This document shows positions 1 to 7,857 of a stretch of 64,000 nucleotides of DNA, piece by piece. Numbering within the stretch: the stretch's first letter is position 1; every line of letters begins with the position of its first letter. This DNA comes from Chloroflexota bacterium. GTDB taxonomy: Bacteria; Chloroflexota; UBA11872. The DNA is taken from NCBI GenBank assembly GCA_022826485.1, contig JAJDUU010000035.1:145689-209688 (forward strand), in the 5' to 3' direction. The notes beneath the pieces are model-generated. The model was not told where the DNA came from and made no database searches. It saw only the letters and a program-made list of their open reading frames with translations. Position numbers and translations under genes: made by a program.

Positions 1-4
1 TTTC

Positions 5-2041
5 CTAAGGCGCGAACCTTAGGGTCGCCGCCGCGCCGGGGCCGTCGTCGCGCGGCTCGATGGCCACCGAGCCTTCCAGGTTTCGCTCCGACAGATTGCG
101 CACGATGGACAGGCCCAGACCAATATCCGACTCGAGATTGAAGCCCGGCGGCAATCCGCGACCGTTGTCGGCCACCGTCACGATCAGCGATTCGCCGTCG
201 ACCCGCGCCGTCACGTGAATCTGTCCGGTTGGACGCCCCTCCAGGCCGTGCTGGAGGGCATTCCACAGCAGCTCGTTGACGACCAGGGCGAAGACCGAGG
301 CCTTGTCCGAGGTGATCTGCGCCGGCTCGGCCTCGACCTGGATTTCCACCGACCGTCCGCTCACCGCAAGGTCGGCGCGCATCAGCGTCACCATGGCCTC
401 GATGATCTCGCCCACCGACGCCAGTCCGATGTCTTGGCGGGACAGCAGGTCGTGGACCTGCGCCATGCCTGCGATGCGGCCGGCGCTGAGCTTGAGCAGC
501 TCGGCGGCCTCGGCCGTCTGCGCACGCCGCGCCTGCATCTCCAGCAGCGACTTGATGGTCTGCATGTTGTTCTTCACGCGGTGGTGGAGCTCCTGCAGCA
601 GCAGCGATTGGCTCTCCAGGCTGCTGCGCGCCTCCTCGAACAGGCGCGCGTTTTCCATGGCGATCGCCGCGTGATTGCCGAAGGTGAACGCCAGGTCCAC
701 CTGCTCCTGGCTGATCTCGCCGGGCTGCTGGCTATAGAGGCTGACCGCGCCCAGCACGTCGTCGCCGGTGATCAGCGGCACCGAGAACATGGCGCGGTAG
801 CCCTCCCGGCGCACCAGATCGGGCGACGCCGACAGCAGGTCGCTGTTGGTGGCGTCGGGCACCACCACCGGCGCGCGCGTCTGCACCGCGCGGCCGACCG
901 CGCCCTCGCCCAACGTCAGCCGGTGCCGGGCGTACTCGGGGCCGAGGTTGAACGAGGTGATGATGCGCAGGTCGTCGTCGCTCACGCGCCAGATGGCCGC
1001 CTTCTCCATGCCCGTCAGCTCGGCGGCCTGGCGGGCGATCTGGGCCAGCACCGACTGGAGCTCGAGGTTCGAGGCCAGCGCGCGCGCGAGGTTCTGCACC
1101 GACGTGAGCTGCTCGACCTTGCCGTGCAGGGCGTCGTCGGTTTCCCCGTGCAGCCGGGCGTTCTCCACCGCGATGGCGATGTGCCCGGCGGTGATCTCGG
1201 CAAACCGAATCTCCTCCCGGGCAAAGTCGCGAAACTCCGTCGAGGTGACGTTGAGCACGCCGATCAGCCGGTTAACGGTGAAGAGCACGATGGGTACGGC
1301 GAGGAAGCTGCGCAGCCGCTCTTCGCCCAGGCCGGGCACGTATTTGAAGCGCGGGTCGGACCACACGTCCCGCACCGGCACCGGGCGGCCGATCTTGGCG
1401 GACTCGCCGACGATGCCCTCGCCGATGCCCAGCGTGAGTTGCCCCACGGCCTCGGGGTTGAACGAGCGCGTACCCCGCAGGATCAGGCGGTCGATGGCCG
1501 GGTCGTAGAGATAGATCGTGACCTCGGGCGCGTTCAGGACTTCGCCCACCGACTCGACCGTGAGTCGTAGCACCTCTTCCAGCTCCAGCGATGAGTTGAT
1601 GGCCGCGTTGATGCGGTCCAGTCCCTCGATCGTCTCGGTGAGCTGCCGCTCGCGCTTGGTGGGGCTCGAGCTGAGGGCCACGACCGAGCCGTGACCCTGG
1701 ATCAGCGCCTCGACGACCAGCGCGTGCAGCTCCTCCAAGCGCTCGGCGGCGTGCAGCCGCTGCGAGGCGTCCAGCCGCGCCAGGTAACCGGTGGCCGCGT
1801 GTCCCAGGCGTCGGATCGCGGTGGACGCCAGCACCGCCGCCGAGCTCCCGTGGCTGGCGGCGTCCGCCCCGGCGGCGTGCAGGTGCTGGCGAAACTCCAG
1901 GGAAGCGCCAAGGTGCAGCGCCAGGCGCGCCAACTCGTGATCCGGTGCGGTTACCCGACCGGCTTCGCGGTCGGCCAGCCACAGTGCCAAGCGCTCGGCG
2001 TCAACCATGTCGGCGCCATTATCGGTGGAGGGCGGCCTCAT
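5..2041 (-). CDS. GAF-domain sensor histidine kinase (HisKA_2 type)
   Basis: A 678-residue cytosolic sensor kinase with no membrane segment. Two GAF domains are visible, at about residues 152-295 and 328-467. They are followed by a HisKA_2 dimerisation/phosphoacceptor helix with the motif LHHRVKNN (phosphoacceptor His about 486) and an HATPase_c domain with an N box (VNELLWNALQH, about 588-598), G1 box DNGRG (625-629) and G2 box GLGL (641-644). HisKA_2 kinases usually phosphorylate a separate response regulator; none is encoded nearby. The first 140 residues are helical and of unknown role. The start is uncertain: ATG at 2041 or an internal ATG at 2008, neither with a clear ribosome site. It lies 33 bases downstream of ftsZ on the same strand, so co-transcription with parA-ftsZ is likely. 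The ligand cannot be inferred. Confidence 0.9.
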   Translation of the reverse strand: MRPPSTDNGADMVDAERLALWLADREAGRVTAPDHELARLALHLGASLEFRQHLHAAGADAASHGSSAAVLASTAIRRLGHAATGYLARLDASQRLHAAERLEELHALVVEALIQGHGSVVALSSSPTKRERQLTETIEGLDRINAAINSSLELEEVLRLTVESVGEVLNAPEVTIYLYDPAIDRLILRGTRSFNPEAVGQLTLGIGEGIVGESAKIGRPVPVRDVWSDPRFKYVPGLGEERLRSFLAVPIVLFTVNRLIGVLNVTSTEFRDFAREEIRFAEITAGHIAIAVENARLHGETDDALHGKVEQLTSVQNLARALASNLELQSVLAQIARQAAELTGMEKAAIWRVSDDDLRIITSFNLGPEYARHRLTLGEGAVGRAVQTRAPVVVPDATNSDLLSASPDLVRREGYRAMFSVPLITGDDVLGAVSLYSQQPGEISQEQVDLAFTFGNHAAIAMENARLFEEARSSLESQSLLLQELHHRVKNNMQTIKSLLEMQARRAQTAEAAELLKLSAGRIAGMAQVHDLLSRQDIGLASVGEIIEAMVTLMRADLAVSGRSVEIQVEAEPAQITSDKASVFALVVNELLWNALQHGLEGRPTGQIHVTARVDGESLIVTVADNGRGLPPGFNLESDIGLGLSIVRNLSERNLEGSVAIEPRDDGPGAAATLRFAP

Positions 2042-2074
2042 GTCCGGCCGGTTGGGCGGAGGGCGCTCGGCTCG

Positions 2075-3217
2075 TTAGCGGCCGGCGGCGCCGGTCTCGT
2101 CGCGCTCCGCCGGCGTGGGAACCACCGTGAAGGGCGAGTTGCCCCGCGGCCTCGAGACCCGTGAGGTTCGGCGGCGGGTGCGGCGACCGGGCGTGGACGA
2201 CTGCGCCGCCGACGCCGGCCGGCATCCCGTCGCAATCAGGGTGATGCGCAGGCCTTGCGCCAGGCGCGGGTCGATCACCGAGCCGAAGATGATGTTGGCG
2301 TCGTCGGCCACCACGTCGGCGACGGCTTGCGCGGCCGTGTTCAGCTCGACCAGCGTGACGTCTTCGGACGCGGTGACGTTGAGCAGCACGCCCCGCGCCT
2401 GTTCGATGCTGGTCTCGAGCAGCGGGCTGTGCATGGCCGCGTTGACGGCGGTGATCGCGCGGTCCTCGCCGGAAGCCTCACCGACTCCCATCAGCGCCGG
2501 GCCGGCGTTGGTCATCACCGCCCGCACGTCCGCGAAATCCACGTTCACGATCCCGGTCGTGAGGATGAGGTCGGTGATGCCTTGCACGCCGCGCTGCAGC
2601 ATCTCGTCGGCCAGCACGAACGCGTCGCCGATGCCCATGCGGGGATTGGACATCTTCAGCAGCCGGTCGTTGTGGACCACGATGAGCGCGTCGACCTGCT
2701 CGCCCAAGGCTTGAATCCCGCCCGCGGCGATCTGGCCCCGCCGCGTGCCCTCGAAGGTGAACGGGCTGGTCACCACGCCAACCGTCAGCGCCCCCTGCTC
2801 GGAGGCGATCTCGGCGATGGCCGGCGCGGCGCCGGTTCCGGTGCCGCCGCCCATGCCCGCCGCGATGAACACCATGTCGGCGCCCTCGGTGGCATCGGCC
2901 AGGGCGGACGCGCTCTCGCTGGCGGCCTTCGCGCCGCGCCGCGGGTCGCCGCCCGCGCCGAGCTGTCCGGTGGTGTGCGTTCCGATCTGCACGATCTCCG
3001 AGGCGCGCGAACCCTGCAGCGCCTGGGCGTCGGTGTTGACCGCGACGAACTCCACGCCGTTGAGCCCGGCGTCAACCATGCGGTCCACCGCGTTGACTCC
3101 GGCCCCGCCGACACCGATCACGCGGATCTGCGTGAATCCGGTCGCGCGTCCCGGCAGGGGGGCGTCGCGCGCCAGGATGCGCGGCACCAGCCCCGGCGGC
3201 CGGTTGTTGGCGTCCAT
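2075..3217 (-). CDS. ftsZ: Cell division protein FtsZ
   Basis: Tubulin-like GTPase that forms the division ring. The N-terminal nucleotide-binding domain begins with IRVIGVGGAGVNAV. The tubulin signature GGGTGTG is at about residues 123-129 of the 380-residue form starting at ATG 3217. The T7 synergy loop NVDFADVRAVM is intact at about 225-235, so GTP hydrolysis on assembly should be possible. The final 50 residues (CRPASAAQ onward) are a basic, Arg-rich tail with no recognisable conserved C-terminal peptide for binding FtsA/ZipA/SepF. The frame stays open upstream into parA (GTG 3256, TTG 3295), so the start is uncertain; ATG 3217 was chosen because it avoids overlap and leaves a typical N-terminus. 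It is outside a dcw cluster and directly follows a ParA gene. Confidence 0.92.
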   Translation of the reverse strand: MDANNRPPGLVPRILARDAPLPGRATGFTQIRVIGVGGAGVNAVDRMVDAGLNGVEFVAVNTDAQALQGSRASEIVQIGTHTTGQLGAGGDPRRGAKAASESASALADATEGADMVFIAAGMGGGTGTGAAPAIAEIASEQGALTVGVVTSPFTFEGTRRGQIAAGGIQALGEQVDALIVVHNDRLLKMSNPRMGIGDAFVLADEMLQRGVQGITDLILTTGIVNVDFADVRAVMTNAGPALMGVGEASGEDRAITAVNAAMHSPLLETSIEQARGVLLNVTASEDVTLVELNTAAQAVADVVADDANIIFGSVIDPRLAQGLRITLIATGCRPASAAQSSTPGRRTRRRTSRVSRPRGNSPFTVVPTPAERDETGAAGR

Positions 3218-3245
3218 GCGCGCGGGGTCGAAGCCGCCGTGGTCG

Positions 3246-4022
3246 CTAGGCGGCACGCTTGAGCACTTCCTCGGCCAGGGCCTCGTAGGCGTCAACCGCC
3301 CGCCGCACCCCGCGGCCGCGCGCTCCGGGCGCGAAGATCGACAGCCCGGAGCTCGACGCTTCCAGAATCTTGCTGTTGGTTGGAATCCTCGAGGCGAACA
3401 TCTCGCTGGCCCACTGCTCCTCTAGATATCCGGCCACGTGCTTCTCCTCGCGCAGGCGTCGGTCGAACTTGTTGAGCACGATGCCCAGCACGCGCAGGTT
3501 CGGATTGACGATGGTCACCTCTTCGATGCTCTCGGTGAGCATTTGCAGACCGCGCAGGGAGAAGAAGCGCGCCTCGGTGGGAATGATGACCCACTGCGCG
3601 GCGACCAGCGCGTTGAGCGTCAGCACGCCCAGCGACGGCGGCGTGTCGACGAGCACGAAGTCATAGTCCCGGTCCAGCCGCATCAGGTGCTCGCGCAGGC
3701 GCATCTCGCGACCGAGCTTAGTCTGCAGCTCGCTCTCCACCGCCGCCAGCTCCGGCGTGCCCGGCACGAGGTCGATGGCGACGTCCGTGGCGTCCTGCAC
3801 GCGATAGCGAGGCAGCTCGGCGTCGCGGTGCAGCAGTGAATCGGCTAGCGAGGGCGACACGGCCTTGTCGAGACCGAACGAGGTCGTCAGATTGCTCTGC
3901 GGGTCGGTGTCGATGGCCAGCACGCGCAGATCGTGACGGGCCAAGGTGACGGCAAGGTTCGCGGTGGTCGTGGTCTTGCCGACGCCGCCCTTCTGATTGG
4001 CAACGGCGATGGTGACAGCCAT
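3246..4022 (-). CDS. ParA/Soj family ATPase
   Basis: A 258-residue Walker-type ATPase of the ParA/MinD superfamily. The deviant Walker A motif KGGVGKTT is at residues 11-18, followed by the A' motif IDTDPQSN and the Walker B-like region VLVDTPPS. Such proteins position chromosomes, plasmids or protein cargo by ATP-dependent dimer cycling on DNA. The start ATG 4022 has a good ribosome site (GGAG, 6-base spacer); the frame remains open upstream but lacks conservation there. No parB and no parS-like sites are visible. The next gene on the strand is ftsZ, beginning within about 30 bases of this stop, so a role in coupling division-site placement to the nucleoid is a reasonable inference, but MinD-like and orphan roles are also possible. 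Confidence 0.9.
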   Translation of the reverse strand: MAVTIAVANQKGGVGKTTTTANLAVTLARHDLRVLAIDTDPQSNLTTSFGLDKAVSPSLADSLLHRDAELPRYRVQDATDVAIDLVPGTPELAAVESELQTKLGREMRLREHLMRLDRDYDFVLVDTPPSLGVLTLNALVAAQWVIIPTEARFFSLRGLQMLTESIEEVTIVNPNLRVLGIVLNKFDRRLREEKHVAGYLEEQWASEMFASRIPTNSKILEASSSGLSIFAPGARGRGVRRAVDAYEALAEEVLKRAA

Positions 4023-4144
4023 AGGCGTCTCCGAGCGCTGCCGCCCACGGGCCCCCACGGCAGGCAAACGCCCGGAGCGATGGTAGGCGTCGCCTGCAAT
4101 CAAGTCAACATAAGTTGTTGTTGGGGCAGACCTTCACGGCAAGT

Positions 4145-4294
4145 CCGTCATTTCCGCGAAGGGAGACCTTTGCATAAGTCTGGAGGGGGAGTCTGAGGCC
4201 CGCCCGACGTCGAGCATCCGGCGCGCATCGAGGTTCGACCGGACTGGATTCCGGCTCCCCGCCTTCGCGGGGACAGGCTCCGCAGGAATGACGG
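4145..4294. repeat. MITE-like dispersed repeat, copy 1
   Basis: About 150 bases bounded by inverted ends CCGTCATT(T/C)CC and GGAATGACGG. The interior (GGGAGACCTTTGCATAAGTC, then TCGACCGGACTGGATTCCGG) matches the element at 57933-58085 almost throughout, and parts of those at 31532-31690 and 41097-41248. It is non-coding. Confidence 0.75.
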
Positions 4295-4390
4295 AGGGGG
4301 CAGGCTCTTCGCCGGAGTGTCGGAGGGGTTTCGCAGAGGTCTCCGAAGGCGGGAATCTAACGGCCGCTCAACCTGTTACCCCATGAGTAA

Positions 4391-4410
4391 GGGCCGTTCG
4401 CGAACGGCCC
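4391..4410. repeat. 20-base perfect palindrome, GGGC..GCCC family
   Basis: GGGCCGTTCGCGAACGGCCC is a perfect palindrome followed by CTAC. It belongs to a family with constant outer arms and a variable core, also found at 31598-31617, 38006-38025 and 42090-42109. Confidence 0.75.
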
Positions 4411-4473
4411 CTACCTCTCTACTCAGTGGTCTCCGAATTTGGGGATTGGTACTCCGGCCTCGCCCTCCGCGAG

Positions 4474-4499
4474 GGAACGATCGGACCGCAAACGGCGTA
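4474..4499 (+). promoter_or_regulatory. Candidate ECF-type promoter upstream of the sigma gene
   Basis: GGAAC (4474-4478), a 17-base spacer and CGTA (4496-4499) resemble the GGAAC-N16/17-CGT promoters many ECF sigma factors use for autoregulation. It lies 46 bases before the ECF start codon. This is a single sequence match, so it remains a hypothesis. Confidence 0.4.
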
Positions 4500-4545
4500 C
4501 TTCTCTATGCAATACCCCGCGGCACGCGGGCCATGAGGGCGGCTT

Positions 4546-5067
4546 ATGACCGATCAACAGGCTGTTCTGCGTTGCCAGGACGGCGATCGAGAGGCGTTCC
4601 ACCACCTGGTGGAGCGCTATCAGGACCTGCTCTATCGCACGGCCATGCTGATGACCGGAAGCCGGGCGCTGGCCGAGGAGTTGGTCCAGGGAGCCCTGCG
4701 CTCGGCGTGGCGGGGCATCCACGGCTTCCAACATGGGTGCCCGGTCAAACCCTGGCTGATGCGCCATCTCGCCCGCGAGGGCGTGTCTCAGAGCGGCCGG
4801 CGGCCGACGGCGAGCATCCCGCCGGCCGAATCCGGCGAGGCGCACCCCGAGCGCCAGGAGATGCGTCTGGCCCTGGCCGGTCTCGAGCCGGACCAGCGGC
4901 ACATCCTGGTGCTGCACTACTTCGCCGATCTCACCGTCCCCCAGCTGGCGAAAGCCCTCGACGCTCGGGAGGACTCCGTCAACACCCGCCTCGGACGCGC
5001 GCTCGGTCACCTGCGCGAGCGACTCGAGGCTCAAGGTGCCCAGGAGGTCGCCAACGATGGCTCCTAA
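4546..5067 (+). CDS. ECF-family RNA polymerase sigma factor
   Basis: A 173-residue sigma-70 family protein with region 2 (about residues 10-75, FHHLVERYQDLLYRTAMLMT) and region 4 (about 105-160) with the helix-turn-helix segment LTVPQLAKALDAREDSVNTR. The length and two-domain layout are those of extracytoplasmic-function factors. The stop codon overlaps the next start by 11 bases, and the partner encodes a membrane protein whose N-terminal cytoplasmic segment is placed like an anti-sigma domain, so the pair is likely a sigma/anti-sigma module. The start ATG has GAGG about 7 bases upstream. Region 2.4 residues are not diagnostic enough to assign an ECF group. Confidence 0.9.
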   Translation: MTDQQAVLRCQDGDREAFHHLVERYQDLLYRTAMLMTGSRALAEELVQGALRSAWRGIHGFQHGCPVKPWLMRHLAREGVSQSGRRPTASIPPAESGEAHPERQEMRLALAGLEPDQRHILVLHYFADLTVPQLAKALDAREDSVNTRLGRALGHLRERLEAQGAQEVANDGS

Positions 5068-6973
5068 CTACTCCACCGACGAATCCCTGGGCGACGCGCT
5101 GCGGGAATATTTCGCGGCGGAAGCCCCCTCGCTGCGCGCGCCCATGAGCCTTTGGGACGCCCTGGAGGAACGTCTCGACGAGCCCCGGCGCATGCCGCGG
5201 ATACGACGCAAGGTTCTGGCCGCCGCCTCGCGCTATTGGATCCCCACGCTGGCGACCGGCGGAGCGGTCGCGGCGGGCGCCGTGCTGGCGGTCTGGGCAA
5301 GCACGGCCAACCTTGGCGAACCACAAGTCGTCGAGAAGATCGTGACCGTGGAGGTCATCAAGGAGATTCCGGTCGAAACGGTGGTGACGAAGGAGGTGAT
5401 CAAGGAGGTCCCGGTCGAGACGGTGGTCAGGCGGGAAGTCGTCAAGGAAGTCGCGGTCGAGAAGATCGTCGCGGCGCCGTCGACGGGATCGCGCTCTGCG
5501 GCTCAAGCCGCTCCTCCCTCCGCTGCCCGACCGGCTGACACGACCTTCCAGGACAACCGGCGGCAGCCGGTAGTCGCGACCGCCGACGACGCGGTTTCGA
5601 CCTTCAGCCTGGACACCGACCGCACGTCGTACCAGCTCGCGCTCACCTGGGCGCGGCAGGGCTACGACATCGAGCCGGACTCGGTGCGGGCCGAGGAGTG
5701 GATCAACGCGTTCAACTACCAGTACGCGCCTCCTGCCGACGAGTGGGGCTTTGCGATCACCAGCGATGTCGTCGCGCATCCGCTGGATGAGCGCAAGCAT
5801 CTCGTCCGGCTCGGGTTCCAGGCGGCGGAGGTGGCGGACGACCGCCCGCTCAATGTGACGCTGGTGCTCGACGCCTCGGGCTCGATGCGTGATGGCAATC
5901 GGGTGTGGATCGCCCGCGCGGCGGCGGAGGCCATTCGCCAGAGCCTGCGCCCGCAGGACCGGGTGGCGGTGGTGCACTTCACCACCGACGTGATCCATCA
6001 CCTGACGGTTGAGCATCAGGGGCCGGACGACCCGTCGGTGGCCTCGTCCATTGCGCGGTTGGCGCCGCATGACAGCACCAACGTGCAGGCGGGGCTGGAT
6101 CTGGGCGTGCGGCTGGCGCACGAGGCGCGGTTGGAACGCCCCGACGCCCATAACTACGTCATCCTGATGTCGGACGGCGTGGCCAATGTGGACGCCACCA
6201 ACCCGTTCGCGATCCTGGAGTCAGCCCATGACCGGGACGCCGGCAATCCGCTGCGGCTCATCACCGTGGGCGTGGGCATCAACAACTACAACGACGTGTT
6301 GTTGGAGCAGTTGGCGCAGCACGGCAACGGCTGGTACCGGTATCTCGATGACACCGACCAGGCGCGGGCCACGTTCAGCCGGGCGAACTGGCTGGCGCTG
6401 TCCACGCCGTTCGCCGACCAGACGCGGGCCCAGGTGACCTGGGATCCCGACGTGGTGAAGTCGTGGCGGATCATCGGGTACGAGAACCGGGTGACGTCGG
6501 ACGCGAGCTTCGCGGAGGACCGCAAGGAGTTCGCGGAGCTGCCCTCGGGCACGGCGACGACGGTGTTCTACGAGGTGGAGCTGCACGACGGCGTGCGCGG
6601 AGGCGACGACCTGAAGCTCGGCAAGGTGGAGCTGCGCTGGGTGGTGCCGGACACGGGTCAATCGCGCAGCCAGCAGGTCGAGGTGACGGGACGCGATCTC
6701 GGCTTCGACAACGCCGGCGTGGATCCGCTGCTGCGATTGGGCGGCATCGTGGCGCTGTCGGCGGACCGCTACAGCAGCCTGCCGCGAGGCGGGGAGGATA
6801 GTCCCGCCGGAGTCTCCACCGACCTGGCCATCCTGCAGGAAGAGCTGGGAGCGCTGGCCGGTCCGCTGGGCGGGTTGGACGCCTACCGGGACTTCCGCTT
6901 CCTGCTGGAACGCATGGCGGAGCGGGCCTACTCGCAGGCCCCGCCGGAAACCCCCTCCGGCTACAGCCGCTAG
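5057..6973 (+). CDS. Membrane anti-sigma-like / VWA domain fusion protein (YfbK-like)
   Basis: A 638-residue protein in four parts. Residues 1-60 are a small cytoplasmic helical region placed like an anti-sigma domain. Residues 61-82 form one membrane helix. Residues 91-139 are a charged periodic linker of VEV/VIKEVPVETVV units. The exported part carries a VWA N-terminal region (180-255, beginning STFSLDTDRTSYQ), a von Willebrand A domain with MIDAS motif DASGS (272-276), and a C-terminal DUF3520-like region ending in an LLERMAERAY segment. YfbK proteins share the last three domains but are normally lipoproteins. The start ATG 5057 has GGAGGT 8 bases upstream, within the sigma gene. The likely role is to hold the ECF factor at the membrane until the VWA domain senses an envelope ligand. 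The anti-sigma role is inferred; the VWA is clear. Confidence 0.85.
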   Translation: MAPNYSTDESLGDALREYFAAEAPSLRAPMSLWDALEERLDEPRRMPRIRRKVLAAASRYWIPTLATGGAVAAGAVLAVWASTANLGEPQVVEKIVTVEVIKEIPVETVVTKEVIKEVPVETVVRREVVKEVAVEKIVAAPSTGSRSAAQAAPPSAARPADTTFQDNRRQPVVATADDAVSTFSLDTDRTSYQLALTWARQGYDIEPDSVRAEEWINAFNYQYAPPADEWGFAITSDVVAHPLDERKHLVRLGFQAAEVADDRPLNVTLVLDASGSMRDGNRVWIARAAAEAIRQSLRPQDRVAVVHFTTDVIHHLTVEHQGPDDPSVASSIARLAPHDSTNVQAGLDLGVRLAHEARLERPDAHNYVILMSDGVANVDATNPFAILESAHDRDAGNPLRLITVGVGINNYNDVLLEQLAQHGNGWYRYLDDTDQARATFSRANWLALSTPFADQTRAQVTWDPDVVKSWRIIGYENRVTSDASFAEDRKEFAELPSGTATTVFYEVELHDGVRGGDDLKLGKVELRWVVPDTGQSRSQQVEVTGRDLGFDNAGVDPLLRLGGIVALSADRYSSLPRGGEDSPAGVSTDLAILQEELGALAGPLGGLDAYRDFRFLLERMAERAYSQAPPETPSGYSR

Positions 6974-6979
6974 CCCGTT

Positions 6980-7014
6980 CGGCGCCTGCCGGTCAGCCCG
7001 ACCGGCAGGCGCCG
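6980..7014. terminator. Strong hairpin between convergent genes
   Basis: A perfect 15-base inverted repeat (arms 6980-6994 and 7000-7014, CGGCGCCTGCCGGTC and its complement) closes a 5-base loop AGCCC. It lies between the convergent VWA and NIPSNAP genes. There is no T run, so intrinsic termination is inferred from position and stem strength. Confidence 0.6.
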
Positions 7015-7033
7015 TTCAGGGCCCTGGTCGGTC

Positions 7034-7357
7034 TTACGGCAGCGGCGAATAGTCCGTCGGTTCGAGGAAGCGGTTGTGGATGCGGGCCACGATCTGCCCG
7101 TCGGCTTCCGTCTCGGCCCGGAGTTGCAGCCACTCGGGATCGCTGACGAAGGCGCCCCACTTCCGCTCGCGGTCGGCCATGTCCGCGAAGCGCGTCAGAT
7201 ACACCAGCCGGTCGCTGCGGCCCACGACCTCGTGCCAGAACCCGACCACCTCCACGCCGTGCCGCTCGAAGAAGCCCAGCGTATGCTCGCGAAAGCGCGC
7301 GTCGATGACCGGCATGCGGCCCGGAAGAATCTCGTAGATGCGCAACTCATACAGCAT
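7034..7357 (-). CDS. NIPSNAP family protein
   Basis: A 107-residue protein beginning MLYELRIYEILPGRM, the usual opening of NIPSNAP proteins, a ferredoxin-like alpha-beta barrel fold of generally unknown biochemical role. The family's aromatic and charged pattern is present (FFERHGVEVVGFW, DRLVYLTRFADMADRERKW). The start at ATG 7357 is chosen because the conserved domain begins there; the frame is open further upstream, but that part looks unrelated. It converges with the VWA gene and diverges from the trkA-like gene at 7445. No substrate can be suggested. Confidence 0.85.
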   Translation of the reverse strand: MLYELRIYEILPGRMPVIDARFREHTLGFFERHGVEVVGFWHEVVGRSDRLVYLTRFADMADRERKWGAFVSDPEWLQLRAETEADGQIVARIHNRFLEPTDYSPLP

Positions 7358-7444
7358 GGCGGATGGACCTCGGACGGCGAGCGCGCGGGAGCGTAGCATG
7401 GGGGCCGCGAGGACCGGGCGGTTTCGTCGGAAGGGCGCGGGGAC

Positions 7445-7855
7445 ATGTACGCCATCGTGATCGGCTGCGGCCGCGCCGGGGCCGAGATCGCCGCCCGCAT
7501 GGCCGCGGCGGGCGACTCGGTGGTCGTCATCGACCGCGACAGCCACGCGTTCCAGCGGCTGCCCGACGACTTTCCCGGCACCACGCTCGTGGGCACCGCC
7601 ATTGACCTCGACGTGCTGGAGTCCGCCGGCGTCGCCAGCGCCGACGTGCTCGTGGCGGCCACCTACGGCGACAACTCCAACCTCACCGCGGTCCAGCTGG
7701 CGCGCCTGAAATACGACGTCCCGCGCGTGATCGCCCGCGTCAAGGACCCCGTGCGCGCGCGCGTCTTCGCCGATCGCGGCATCGAGACCATCTGCTCCAC
7801 GGACATCGTTGCCGGCGCGATCATGGACCGGCTGACCGGCTCTCCGGCGGCCTAG
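7445..7855 (+). CDS. TrkA-N (RCK) domain potassium-uptake regulator, N-domain only
   Basis: A 136-residue Rossmann-fold RCK N-domain. The dinucleotide-binding motif GCGRAG follows the first strand (residues 8-13), and the acidic residue after strand 2 (VVVIDRD) suggests NAD(H) preference. It lacks the TrkA-C ligand domain present in the next gene, which starts 2 bases after this stop. Such tandem single- and double-domain RCK proteins regulate Trk/Ktr potassium channels on the cytosolic face, in response to nucleotide binding. No TrkH/KtrB channel gene is within the window. Confidence 0.88.
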   Translation: MYAIVIGCGRAGAEIAARMAAAGDSVVVIDRDSHAFQRLPDDFPGTTLVGTAIDLDVLESAGVASADVLVAATYGDNSNLTAVQLARLKYDVPRVIARVKDPVRARVFADRGIETICSTDIVAGAIMDRLTGSPAA

Positions 7856-7857
7856 CC

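Larger units (their letters stand above)
4023..4545. other. Intergenic region with repeats and a candidate sigma promoter
   Basis: About 520 bases without a gene between divergent parA and the ECF sigma gene. It contains a 150-base MITE-like repeat (4145-4294), a 20-base perfect palindrome (4391-4410) and the candidate ECF promoter (4474-4499). No other coding signal is visible. Confidence 0.6.

Noticed and set aside
2255..3262. A 335-codon plus-strand frame opposite ftsZ
   Set aside because: No family resemblance, and ftsZ carries all GTPase motifs.
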